Of a stretch of 22,758 nt of DNA, positions 16,236-22,758 are shown one piece after another. Below the pieces are notes generated by a model. That model searched no databases and was not told the DNA's origin. It worked only from the letters and a program-made list of their open reading frames with translations. Source of the DNA: Gemmatimonadota bacterium (GTDB taxonomy: Bacteria; Gemmatimonadota; Gemmatimonadetes; Longimicrobiales; Longimicrobiaceae); assembly GCA_019348475.1 (NCBI GenBank), contig JAHWJJ010000007.1, positions 1 to 22,758 of the forward strand, in the 5' to 3' direction. Position numbers and translations under genes: made by a program. Within the stretch, counting starts at the first letter, position 1. The number at the start of each line of letters is the position of its first letter.

Positions 16236-17288
16236 GTGGCGCCGCTGGGTGAATGGCGGCTGGAGCGCGAGCCGGCGCTCGACGGCTACACGGTGGAGTG
16301 GGCCCAGCCGGACCGCCTGATCCTGTCACGCCGCAACGCGCTGTACGAGACCGCGGAGCCCGGCGCCCCGGTGCGGCCGCTGGGCCGGTTCGCGGCCCCG
16401 CCGCTGCAGCGCGCCGTCGCGCAGCTGCGCGCGGGGCAGCGGCTGCTGCGGTTCAGCTTCTACAACGTGGTCAAGCTTCCCGGGGGCGAGTTCTTCCTCA
16501 GCTTCGGCAAGCACGCCGGGGTCATGCGCGAGGGCGGGGTGCAGCCGCTGGACGGCATGCTGCGCCCCACGCGCATCCTGCGCAACGCGGCCGCCCTGGA
16601 CGACGCGGGCGACGTGTACTTCGGCGAGTACCTCCCCAACGAGGAGCGCGGGCCCATGCACGTGTACCGGCTCCCGGCGGGGACGTCGCGCGTGGAGGTG
16701 GCGTACCGGTTCGAGGCGGGCGAGATCCGCCACGTGCACGGCATCTACCGCGACCCGTTCGACGGCTCCCTCTGGTGCGCCACGGGGGACCGGCCCTCCG
16801 AGTGCCGCATCCTGCGCTCCGTGGACGGCTTTCGCACCGTCGAAATCATCGGGCAGGGCGACGAGACGTGGCGGTGCGTGAGCATGGTCTTTACGCCCGA
16901 CGCCATCTACTACGGCAGCGACGCCGAGTTCAGGATGAACCACCTGTACCGGCTGGCGCGCCGCGGCGGGCGGCGGGACGTGCTGACGGAGGTGGAGGGC
17001 CCCGTCTACTACAGCACCACCTCCGGCTCCGACCTGTTCTTCGGCGTGACGGCGGAGCTCTGTCCCAGCCAGACGGAGCCGTCCGGCGTGGTGTGGCACG
17101 TGGGGAGCGACGGCGTGCCCTCGCGCGTGGCCGCGCTACCCAAGGACCCGCTCCCGGTGCGGTACTTTCTTCCCGGCACCATCAACTTTCCCGGCGGGCC
17201 GGGCGTGCCCGGCGACGTGTACTTTCACGGGGTGGCGCTTTCCGGTGGCGACGCCCACGTCCTCCGCCTGCGGCGTGGCGCCGTGTGA
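16236..17288 (+). CDS. Sialidase-like beta-propeller protein of unknown function
   Basis: I do not recognise a named family for this 350-residue protein. It has recurring short beta-strand blocks ending in aromatic/glycine turns (GEFFLSFGKHAG, GDVYFGEYLP, DAIYYGSDAEF, GDVYFHGVAL), which indicate a beta-propeller. One degenerate Asp-box (SVDGFRTV, in RILRSVDGFRTVEII) resembles those of sialidase/BNR propellers. The catalytic Arg triad and Tyr/Glu of sialidases cannot be assigned. There is no signal peptide or membrane segment, so a cytosolic location is expected. The GTG start lies 1 bp after the carbamoyltransferase stop, with AAGGAAGG (16223-16230) 5 nt upstream, so the two are very probably co-translated. 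A sugar-binding or partner role in carbamoylation is only a guess. Confidence 0.75.
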   Translation: MAPLGEWRLEREPALDGYTVEWAQPDRLILSRRNALYETAEPGAPVRPLGRFAAPPLQRAVAQLRAGQRLLRFSFYNVVKLPGGEFFLSFGKHAGVMREGGVQPLDGMLRPTRILRNAAALDDAGDVYFGEYLPNEERGPMHVYRLPAGTSRVEVAYRFEAGEIRHVHGIYRDPFDGSLWCATGDRPSECRILRSVDGFRTVEIIGQGDETWRCVSMVFTPDAIYYGSDAEFRMNHLYRLARRGGRRDVLTEVEGPVYYSTTSGSDLFFGVTAELCPSQTEPSGVVWHVGSDGVPSRVAALPKDPLPVRYFLPGTINFPGGPGVPGDVYFHGVALSGGDAHVLRLRRGAV

Positions 17289-17333
17289 CCCGGCCCGCGG
17301 CCCTGGTCGTCTGTGCAGACCCCGGAAAGCATC

Positions 17334-17422
17334 ACGCGGAGGACGCGGAGGAAGGGGATCGAGGACGCGGAGAACGGACGAGCTCTCCGCGTCCTTGCTC
17401 TCTTCCTCCGCGTCCTCCTCGT
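17334..17422. repeat. Large nested hairpin built from GAGGACGCGGAG units
   Basis: Outer arms 17334-17354 and 17402-17422 pair at 20 of 21 positions. Inside them, arms 17362-17373 and 17384-17395 pair perfectly over 12 bp around a 10-nt loop. Both arm sets share the core AGGACGCGGAG, so the structure is an inverted repeat of a repeated word. It begins 46 bp after the beta-propeller stop and could slow or end transcription, but there is no T-run. Elements of this kind tend to be dispersed in a genome; that cannot be tested here. Confidence 0.85.
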
Positions 17423-17460
17423 AAAATTTACGTTTGGTCGCGCTGCACACGCAAATCGTG

Positions 17461-17480
17461 AGATTCGAATGAGCGAATCT
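17461..17480. repeat. Short inverted repeat AGATTCG-N6-CGAATCT
   Basis: Perfect 7-bp arms (17461-17467 and 17474-17480) flank a 6-nt loop in locally A/T-richer DNA, following an A/T-rich near-palindrome at 17420-17432. It could be an operator for the downstream unit, but no promoter with good hexamers was seen next to it. Confidence 0.5.
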
Positions 17481-17541
17481 TCGCAGGCTCCGGGGCGCCG
17501 CTCGGGCCGCCGTGCGTTGCGGGGGGGGCGGTGCGCGGGGT

Positions 17542-17769
17542 ATGTTTGCCATCGGCGGCGCGGCGGCGGAGGCCGGGGAAGCCCGCGTCCCTGCAGAGGC
17601 CCAACAGATTCGGCATGGGGCCGGCAACCACGGCATGTGCATGGCATTCAACACGGCGGAGCGGGGGACGGTGAGCGCCTGCGCGCCACGCGAGACTGCG
17701 GACCGGAGGGTCGCGCCGCGGGCGCGGCCGTGGCCGGTGCTGGCCGCGACCCCGGCGGATCGCCGGTGA
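17542..17769 (+). pseudogene. Possible decayed start of an AsnB-type amidotransferase
   Basis: An open frame of 75 codons starts MFAIGG and continues through EARVPAEAQQIRHGAGNHG. Its spacing resembles the beginning of class II amidotransferases (MCGIAG, then a variable stretch, then a MRHRGPDG-type motif). The nucleophile Cys2 is Phe, the RGPDG motif is lost, and everything after about 45 codons is unrecognisable. The TGA overlaps the GTG of the next gene (GTGA), so translational coupling is possible if it is expressed. The rest of 17289-17765 holds the two inverted repeats and nothing else I can name. A chance open frame in GC-rich DNA is a real alternative. Confidence 0.22.
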
Positions 17770-19061
17770 ACGCGCACCCCCGTCCCTGGACGCCGGAAGT
17801 CCCCGCGCCCGCGCTGGAACTGGCCTTCGTAGGGAGCGTGGTGCCGTCGGTGCTGGGGTGGACCACGCACGCCTTCTCGCCCGCGGCCAACCGCTTTCAG
17901 TTGAGCCTGCTGGAGTTTCTGTCGCGCCGCGCGGCGATGAACGTGCGGGCGTTCAGCCTGCGCCCGCTGGCGGCCTGGCCCGGCGACCCGGTGGTGCTGT
18001 ACCGGGGTGACCGCGCTTTGCTGGACGACACCGGGGTGCAGGCGCGCCTGGTGCCCTACCTGAACGTGCGCGGGGCCAAGGAGGCGTCGCTGGCGGCGGC
18101 GATGTTCGCCGACCTGGCCGGCTGGGCCCGCGCCTCGGGCGGACGCCGCCCACGGGCCCTGCTGGTCTACAACCTGTTCTCGCCCGTGGGGCTGCCGGTG
18201 CTGGCCGCGGCGCGGGCATGGCGGGTGCCCGCGGTGGCCCTGGTGGCGGACCTGCCGTTCGACTACGCCCTCCGTCGTGCGCGCGGCGTGCTGGAGCGGA
18301 TGGACGTGCGCGCGCAGCTGGCGGCGCTGCGGCGCTTCGACGGTCTTGTGGTGCTGAGCCCGCACGTGGCGCAGGACTATGCGCCGGGGGTGCCCTGGAT
18401 CCGCATGGAAGGGGGCGTGCATCCCGACGACGCGGGCGATCCGCCCCGCGGCGGAGCCCTTCCCGGCGTGGCGGGGCGGCCGGTGATGTACTCGGGGCTG
18501 CTGAACGAGATGAACGGCATTCCCCTGCTGCTGGAGGCGTTCGCGCGCCTGCAGGGGCCGGAGTGGCGGCTGTGGCTGTACGGCGGGGGTCCGCTGGCCG
18601 GCGCGGTGCGGCGCGCCGCCGAGAAGGACGCCCGCATCGTCTACCACCCCTGGGAGCAGGTGCCGGCGGAGACGGTGCGCCAGCGGCAGCGCGAGGCGTG
18701 CGTGCTGGTGAACCCGCGCCCCTCGTCGCACCGGGCCAACCGGTACAGCTTTCCCAGCAAGCTGCTGGAGTACCTGGTGAGCGGCACGCCGGTGGTGAGC
18801 ACCGCCCCGCCCGGCGTTCCCGACGAGTACCACCCGCACCTGGAGTTGCTGCGGGAAGAAACCCCGGAAGGGCTGGCTGCGGCCATCCGCCGCGCCGCCG
18901 CCCGCCCCGAGGCGGAGCGCGCGGCGCGCGGGGCCCGCGCGCGGGAATGGGTGCTGCGGGAAAAGAACTGGGACCGGCAGGCCCAGCGCATCGGCGAATT
19001 CATCCGCCGCGTGACGCGGCCCCGCCTGCTGAACGGGGGCGATCCGCCGGAGCGGGGGTAG
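17766..19061 (+). CDS. Glycosyltransferase (GT4-like)
   Basis: This 431-residue GT-B glycosyltransferase has an N-terminal acceptor domain with AFVGSVVPSVLGWTTHAFSPA and a central linker with GLVVLSPHVAQDY. The donor domain has PVMYSGLLNEMNGIPLLLEAF, LYGGGPL, and then VLVNPRPSS and YSFPSKLLEYLVSGTPVVST, where the E of LLEYL stands in the nucleotide-sugar site. The frame is open upstream to 17313, but that part is noncoding-like; homology-like sequence begins shortly after the GTG at 17766, which overlaps a TGA as GTGA. It is a cytosolic enzyme adding one sugar, donor unknown. It is separated from the main operon by more than 3 kb and probably belongs to the carbamoyltransferase unit or has its own promoter. 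The palindromic terminator follows at 19111. Confidence 0.83.
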   Translation: MNAHPRPWTPEVPAPALELAFVGSVVPSVLGWTTHAFSPAANRFQLSLLEFLSRRAAMNVRAFSLRPLAAWPGDPVVLYRGDRALLDDTGVQARLVPYLNVRGAKEASLAAAMFADLAGWARASGGRRPRALLVYNLFSPVGLPVLAAARAWRVPAVALVADLPFDYALRRARGVLERMDVRAQLAALRRFDGLVVLSPHVAQDYAPGVPWIRMEGGVHPDDAGDPPRGGALPGVAGRPVMYSGLLNEMNGIPLLLEAFARLQGPEWRLWLYGGGPLAGAVRRAAEKDARIVYHPWEQVPAETVRQRQREACVLVNPRPSSHRANRYSFPSKLLEYLVSGTPVVSTAPPGVPDEYHPHLELLREETPEGLAAAIRRAAARPEAERAARGARAREWVLREKNWDRQAQRIGEFIRRVTRPRLLNGGDPPERG

Positions 19062-19110
19062 AGCCGCGGCGTTCGGCCCGCGCGATCGGCTGAGCGGACG
19101 TCACAACGAG

Positions 19111-19146
19111 AGGGGATCCGGACCGGTCCGGATCCCCTTTGTTTTT
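19111..19146 (+). terminator. Palindromic intrinsic terminator
   Basis: A perfect 28-bp palindrome (19111-19138; 12-bp stem with a 4-nt loop in RNA) is followed by TTTGTTTTT. It lies 50 bp after the glycosyltransferase stop. This is the clearest intrinsic terminator in the window and marks the end of the polysaccharide genes on the + strand. Confidence 0.9.
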
Positions 19147-19266
19147 CGGCGTTTCGCCGATTCGGTTGCAGTCGAATGTACTCCGCCCTGCTCATCGATG
19201 AGCCAACAATCCGGTGGATGGGTCAGGCTTATCCACTCGTTGTCAGCGTCCAGCCGGGGCGGCCTC

Positions 19267-19837
19267 TTACGGATCGCAATCGGGTGGATGATGTGCCCCG
19301 GCAGACCCCCGCCGCGCCACCTCGATCCCTGCCCATCCAAAAAATGCGGATCCCGTCCCCTCGCCGGCAGCGTTCTCTCTTCCAGGGGACGCCAGCATCC
19401 TGGCGATTCCCATCCGGTCCGCCTCCGGCCGTCGCACCCGCATCCGTCCAGCACCGCCCGTCTCCCCCGCCATCCAGCACTGCCCGCCTTCCCCGACGTG
19501 CGGCTGCTCGGACACGAACGGGCCTCCGGCGCGGCTTCCAGAACGATCCTCCGCAATCCGGTATTACGCATCGCAATCGGGTGGATGAGGTCCCCGGCAG
19601 CCCCCGCCGCGCCACTTCGATCCCTGCCCTCCAAAAAAATGCGGATCCCGTCCCCTCGCCGGCAGCATCCTCTCTTCTAACGGACGCCAAGCATCCTGCC
19701 GATCCATCTCCGCCTCCGGCCGTCGCACCCGTCCATCCAGCACTGCCAGTCTTCCCCCGACGCGTTTGTATCGGGGCCTCTCGGGCACCATGGGTTCTCG
19801 AGCGCGGATTCCAGAAGGATCCTCCGCAATCCGGTAT
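19267..19837. repeat. Head-to-tail duplication of a ~300-bp noncoding unit
   Basis: Two direct copies abut at 19563/19564. Copy 1 (19267-19563, 297 bp) and copy 2 (19564-19837, 274 bp) both start TTACGSATCGCAATCGGGTG. They share the block AAAAAATGCGGATCCCGTCC in the middle and CCTCCGGCCGTCGCACCCG later, and both end near GATCCTCCGCAATCCGGTA. They differ by indels and substitutions, so the duplication is not recent. All six frames are interrupted or proline/arginine-rich, and no gene is recognised. A possible partial third unit end (AATCCGGTGGATGGGT) lies near 19208-19223. The rest of 19147-19854 shows nothing further. Confidence 0.8.
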
Positions 19838-19854
19838 GAGGCTCGATCGCCGCT

Positions 19855-22551
19855 TCAGTCCGCCGCGACGGCCTCTTCCTCCGCGGCCACTTCGCTGCGC
19901 ATGGGCTCCGGCTCGCCGGAACGCGCGCGCGGCGCGTCCTTGAGGGCGGCGTGCGCGGCGGCCAGGCGCGCCACGGGAACGCGGTACGGCGAGCAGGAGA
20001 CGTAGTTCAGCCCTGCGCGATGGAAGAACTCTACCGAGCGGGGATCGCCGCCGTGCTCGCCGCAGACGCCCACCTTCAGGCCCGCCTTTACGCCGCGCCC
20101 CAGCCGCGTCGCCATCTCCACCAGCTGGCCCACGCCGTCCACGTCCAGCGTCTGGAACGGATCGTCCGGCAGCACTCCGGCGTCCACGTACGAGGGGAGA
20201 AAGCGCCCCGCGTCGTCACGCGACAGGCCGAACGTGGTCTGCGTAAGGTCGTTGGTGCCGAACGAAAAGAACTGCGCGTGCGCGGCGATGCGGTCCGCCG
20301 TCAGCGCGGCGCGCGGAAGCTCGATCATCGTCCCCACCAGGTAGTCCACCCGCGCGTCGTGCTGGTAGAACACCTCCTCCGCCACGTCGTCCACGATCTG
20401 CCGCTGCCGCCGCAGCTCCTCGGCCGCGCCCACCAGCGGGATCATGATCTCCGGGCAGACGCGCACCCCCTGCTTCTGCACGTTCACCGCGGCCTCGAAG
20501 ATGGCCTGCGCCTGCATCCAGGTGATGTCGGGATAGCTGATCCCCAGGCGGCAGCCGCGGTGGCCCAGCATGGGGTTGGCCTCGTGGTGCGCGTCCACGC
20601 GGGCCCGCAGCTTGTCGGGGTTCTGCTTGAGCTTGCGCGCCAGGTCCTTGATCTCGGCCGTGCCGTGCGGCAGGAACTCGTGCAGCGGCGGGTCCAGCAG
20701 GCGAATGGTAACCGGAAGGCCGTCCATCGCCCGGAAGATCCCCTCGAAGTCCGCGCGCTGCATCGGCAGCAGCCGGGCGACGGCGATGGCGCGCGCGGCG
20801 CCGTTCTCGGCCAGGATCATCTCGCGCACCGCGTCGATGCGGTCGCCCTCGAAGAACATGTGCTCCGTGCGGCACAGGCCGATCCCCTCGGCGCCGAAGC
20901 GGCGGGCCACCGTGCTGTCGTGCGGCGTGTCGGCGTTGGTGCGCACGCGCAGGGTGCGGGCGGCGTCGGCCCACTCCATCAGCCGGCGGAAGTCGTCCGT
21001 GGGCTCCGGCTCCACCGTGGGCACCCGCCCCAGGATCACCCGCCCCGTGCTCCCGTCCAGCGTGATCCAGTCGCCCTCCGACACCGTGACGTCGCGGATG
21101 GAAAAGCGGCGGCGCCCCTCGTCCATGATCAGCTCGCCGGCGCCCGCCACGCAGCACTTGCCCATCCCCCGCGCCACCACCGCCGCGTGCGACGTCATCC
21201 CCCCGCGGCAGGTGAGGATGCCCTGCGCCGCCACCATCCCGTGAAAGTCCTCGGGCGAGGTCTCGCGCCGCACCAGCACCACGGGCTCGTGCGGACCGCG
21301 CTCCGCCGCCTCGTCGGGGTTGAACACCACCACGCCCGACGCCGCCCCGGGCGACGCGGGGAGCGCGGTGGTCAGCACCTGCACGTTGGCGTGGGGATCC
21401 ACCATGGGGTGCAGCAGCTGGTCCAGCTGCCCGGGCTGCACGCGCAGCACCGCCTCGTCGGGGGTGATGAGCCCCTCGTCCACCATCTCCACGGCCATGC
21501 GCACCGCGGCGTGGCCGGTGCGCTTGGCGGTGCGGGTCTGCAGCAGGTACAGGTGGCCCTTCTCTACCGTGAACTCCAGGTCCTGCGCGTCGCGGTAATG
21601 GTCCTCCAGCAGCCGCGCCGCCTCCAGGAACTCCGCGTACGCGCCGGGGAGCGCCCGGGCCATCCCGTCGATGTGCAGCGGGTCGCGGATGCCGGCCACC
21701 ACGTCCTCGCCCTGCGCGTTCACCAGGAACTCGCCGTACAGCCGCTTTTCTCCCGTGGAGGGGTCGCGCGTGAAGGCCACGCCCGTTCCCGAGTCTTCGC
21801 CCATGTTGCCGAACACCATGGAGCAGACGCTGACGGCCGTCCCCAGGTCGTCGCTGATGCCGTTGATGCGGCGGTACGCCTTTGCGCGCGGCGTTTGCCA
21901 CGAGTTGAAGACGGCGTGGATGGCGCCCCACAGCTGGTCCTGCGGGTCGTCCGGAAAGTCCTTGCCCGTGCGGGCGCGGACCAGGGCGCGGAACTCGGCG
22001 GTGAGCTCGCGCAGGTCCGCGGCGGAAAGGTGCGTGTCTTCGCGAACGCCGCGCGCGCGCTTGCGCTCTTCCAGCAGCCGCTCGAAGTCGTCGGCGTGCA
22101 CGCCCAGCACCACGTCCGCGTACATCTGCACGAAGCGGCGGTAGCTGTCGAAGGCGAAGCGCTCGTCGCCGCTTTCCGCGGCCAGGGCCGCGGCGGTCGT
22201 CTCGTTCAGCCCCAGGTTCAGGATGGTGTCCATCATTCCCGGCATGCTGAACGCGGCGCCGGACCGCACCGACACCAGCAGCGGCGACGCCCCGCCACCG
22301 AACGTCTTTCCCGTGGCCGTCTCCAGCCGCTCCAGCGCGGTCTGCACCTGCTCGCGCAGCCCGTCGGGATACGTCCCGGCGCGCAGGTACAGACGGCAGA
22401 CTTCGGTGGTGATGGTAAAGCCGGGAGGAACGGGAACGCCGATGCGGGCCATCTCGGCCAGGCCGGCGCCCTTGCCGCCCAGCAGCTCCCGCATGTCCTT
22501 GCTGCCTTCCGTCTGTCCCGCGCCAAAGAAGTAGACGTACCGCTCGGCCAT
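19855..22551 (-). CDS. ppdK: Pyruvate, phosphate dikinase
   Basis: This 898-residue enzyme interconverts pyruvate + ATP + Pi and PEP + AMP + PPi in central metabolism. The N-terminal ATP-grasp domain starts with GGKGAGLAEMARIGVPVPPGF and contains SVRSGAAFSMPGMMDTILNLG. The phosphohistidine domain has GGMTSHAAVVARGMGK with H455, the same number as the catalytic His of the Clostridium symbiosum enzyme. The C-terminal PEP/pyruvate barrel has GIGLCRTEHMFF, FFSFGTNDLTQTT and C830 in VCGEHGGDP. About 25 acidic residues extend past the usual end. The ATG at 22551 fits the family start exactly, though no strong Shine-Dalgarno precedes it. It converges on the polysaccharide operon and is functionally unrelated to it. 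No adjacent PPDK regulatory protein gene is visible. Confidence 0.97.
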   Translation of the reverse strand: MAERYVYFFGAGQTEGSKDMRELLGGKGAGLAEMARIGVPVPPGFTITTEVCRLYLRAGTYPDGLREQVQTALERLETATGKTFGGGASPLLVSVRSGAAFSMPGMMDTILNLGLNETTAAALAAESGDERFAFDSYRRFVQMYADVVLGVHADDFERLLEERKRARGVREDTHLSAADLRELTAEFRALVRARTGKDFPDDPQDQLWGAIHAVFNSWQTPRAKAYRRINGISDDLGTAVSVCSMVFGNMGEDSGTGVAFTRDPSTGEKRLYGEFLVNAQGEDVVAGIRDPLHIDGMARALPGAYAEFLEAARLLEDHYRDAQDLEFTVEKGHLYLLQTRTAKRTGHAAVRMAVEMVDEGLITPDEAVLRVQPGQLDQLLHPMVDPHANVQVLTTALPASPGAASGVVVFNPDEAAERGPHEPVVLVRRETSPEDFHGMVAAQGILTCRGGMTSHAAVVARGMGKCCVAGAGELIMDEGRRRFSIRDVTVSEGDWITLDGSTGRVILGRVPTVEPEPTDDFRRLMEWADAARTLRVRTNADTPHDSTVARRFGAEGIGLCRTEHMFFEGDRIDAVREMILAENGAARAIAVARLLPMQRADFEGIFRAMDGLPVTIRLLDPPLHEFLPHGTAEIKDLARKLKQNPDKLRARVDAHHEANPMLGHRGCRLGISYPDITWMQAQAIFEAAVNVQKQGVRVCPEIMIPLVGAAEELRRQRQIVDDVAEEVFYQHDARVDYLVGTMIELPRAALTADRIAAHAQFFSFGTNDLTQTTFGLSRDDAGRFLPSYVDAGVLPDDPFQTLDVDGVGQLVEMATRLGRGVKAGLKVGVCGEHGGDPRSVEFFHRAGLNYVSCSPYRVPVARLAAAHAALKDAPRARSGEPEPMRSEVAAEEEAVAAD

Positions 22552-22703
22552 GTGCGATCGCTCGGGTGGTGGTGTGTTCGCGCGCGTGTTCGTGCGGTCG
22601 ATCGGCGGAGTTGGGCGGCCTGAACGGGCGCCTCCGCGCGCCGGCTACGGCAATATCGGCGCCGATGCGGGGCGGCGACAGGGCGATGGGCGGACGGGCG
22701 CAC

Positions 22704-22758
22704 GGGTGAAGGGGTGAAGGGGTGAAGGGGTGAAGGGGTGAACGGGTGAACGGGTGAA
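22704..22758 (+). repeat. Second GGGTGAAG octamer array, running off the window end
   Basis: Nearly seven 8-bp units (four GGGTGAAG, two GGGTGAAC, then a partial unit) continue to the last base. It is the same word and orientation as 14240-14287. It lies about 150 bp upstream of the ppdK start, read from the - strand. The rest of 22552-22703 has a 12-bp palindrome ATCGGCGCCGAT (22655-22666) but no convincing promoter. Confidence 0.92.

Noticed and set aside
17313..17765. N-terminal extension of the last glycosyltransferase to 17313
   Set aside because: The extension runs through the large hairpin and has no protein-like pattern. The GT-B domain starts just after the GTG at 17766.
22552..22703. 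Promoter for ppdK on the - strand
   Set aside because: A GATATT-like -10 near 22650-22660 has no acceptable -35 partner, and the palindrome ATCGGCGCCGAT alone is not enough.
1..22758. tRNA, rRNA, transposase or integrase genes
   Set aside because: None was recognised on either strand, so a mobile-element boundary is not supported by genes in this window.

Overview
The window is about 70% G+C, uses many GTG start codons, and packs its genes with 4-bp GTGA/ATGA overlaps. It carries most of a surface-polysaccharide (O-antigen or capsule) locus on the + strand, followed by a convergent housekeeping gene, pyruvate phosphate dikinase, on the - strand. The style (very high G+C, short GGGTGAAG and GGGCACT tandem arrays between genes, GCGGAGGACGCGGAG-type hairpins, degenerate noncoding repeat units) reminds me of Gemmatimonadota of the Longimicrobium type. 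That assignment is a pattern-based inference; another high-GC Gram-negative cannot be excluded.

Layout. (1) 18-854: a sugar N-formyltransferase-like gene, the tail of an upstream unit. (2) 855-1248: a 394-bp gap holding a good sigma70-type promoter. (3) 1249-14253: a tightly coupled 11-gene operon. It encodes a UDP-GlcNAc 2-epimerase (wecB), an AsnB-type amidotransferase, two extended SDR epimerase/dehydratases, a polytopic polymerase/ligase, two GT4 glycosyltransferases (the second WbuB-like), an RmlD-like reductase, a FnlA/WbjB/CapE-like 4,6-dehydratase/5-epimerase, a FnlC/WbjD-like 2-epimerase and a WbpV-like 4-ketoreductase. (4) 14240-14497: octamer and heptamer arrays, then a promoter overlapping an inverted repeat. 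(5) 14498-19061: a CmcH/NodU carbamoyltransferase, a beta-propeller protein of unknown role, a noncoding stretch with a large hairpin and a possible decayed asnB start, and a third glycosyltransferase, closed by a palindromic intrinsic terminator. (6) 19147-19854: noncoding DNA with a roughly 300-bp unit duplicated head to tail. (7) 19855-22551: ppdK on the - strand. (8) 22704-end: the same octamer array as at 14240.

How the genes work together. The FnlA-like, RmlD-like and FnlC-like trio is the layout expected for an L-configured 2-acetamido-2,6-dideoxyhexose. Because the reductase is a short RmlD-type protein and not the cupin-bearing CapF/FnlB type, UDP-L-QuiNAc is a better guess than UDP-L-FucNAc. 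The WbuB-like transferase just upstream would add that sugar. The WbpV-like reductase points to a D-QuiNAc/D-FucNAc branch. The front of the locus (formyltransferase, 2-epimerase, AsnB, SDR, SDR) recalls the wbmK-J-I-H-G part of the Bordetella O-antigen locus, where uronamide sugars are made. Formyl, amide and carbamoyl tailoring are therefore all encoded within 16 kb. A flippase, an initiating phosphoglycosyl transferase, UDP-sugar dehydrogenases and aminotransferases are not in the window, so the locus is incomplete here.
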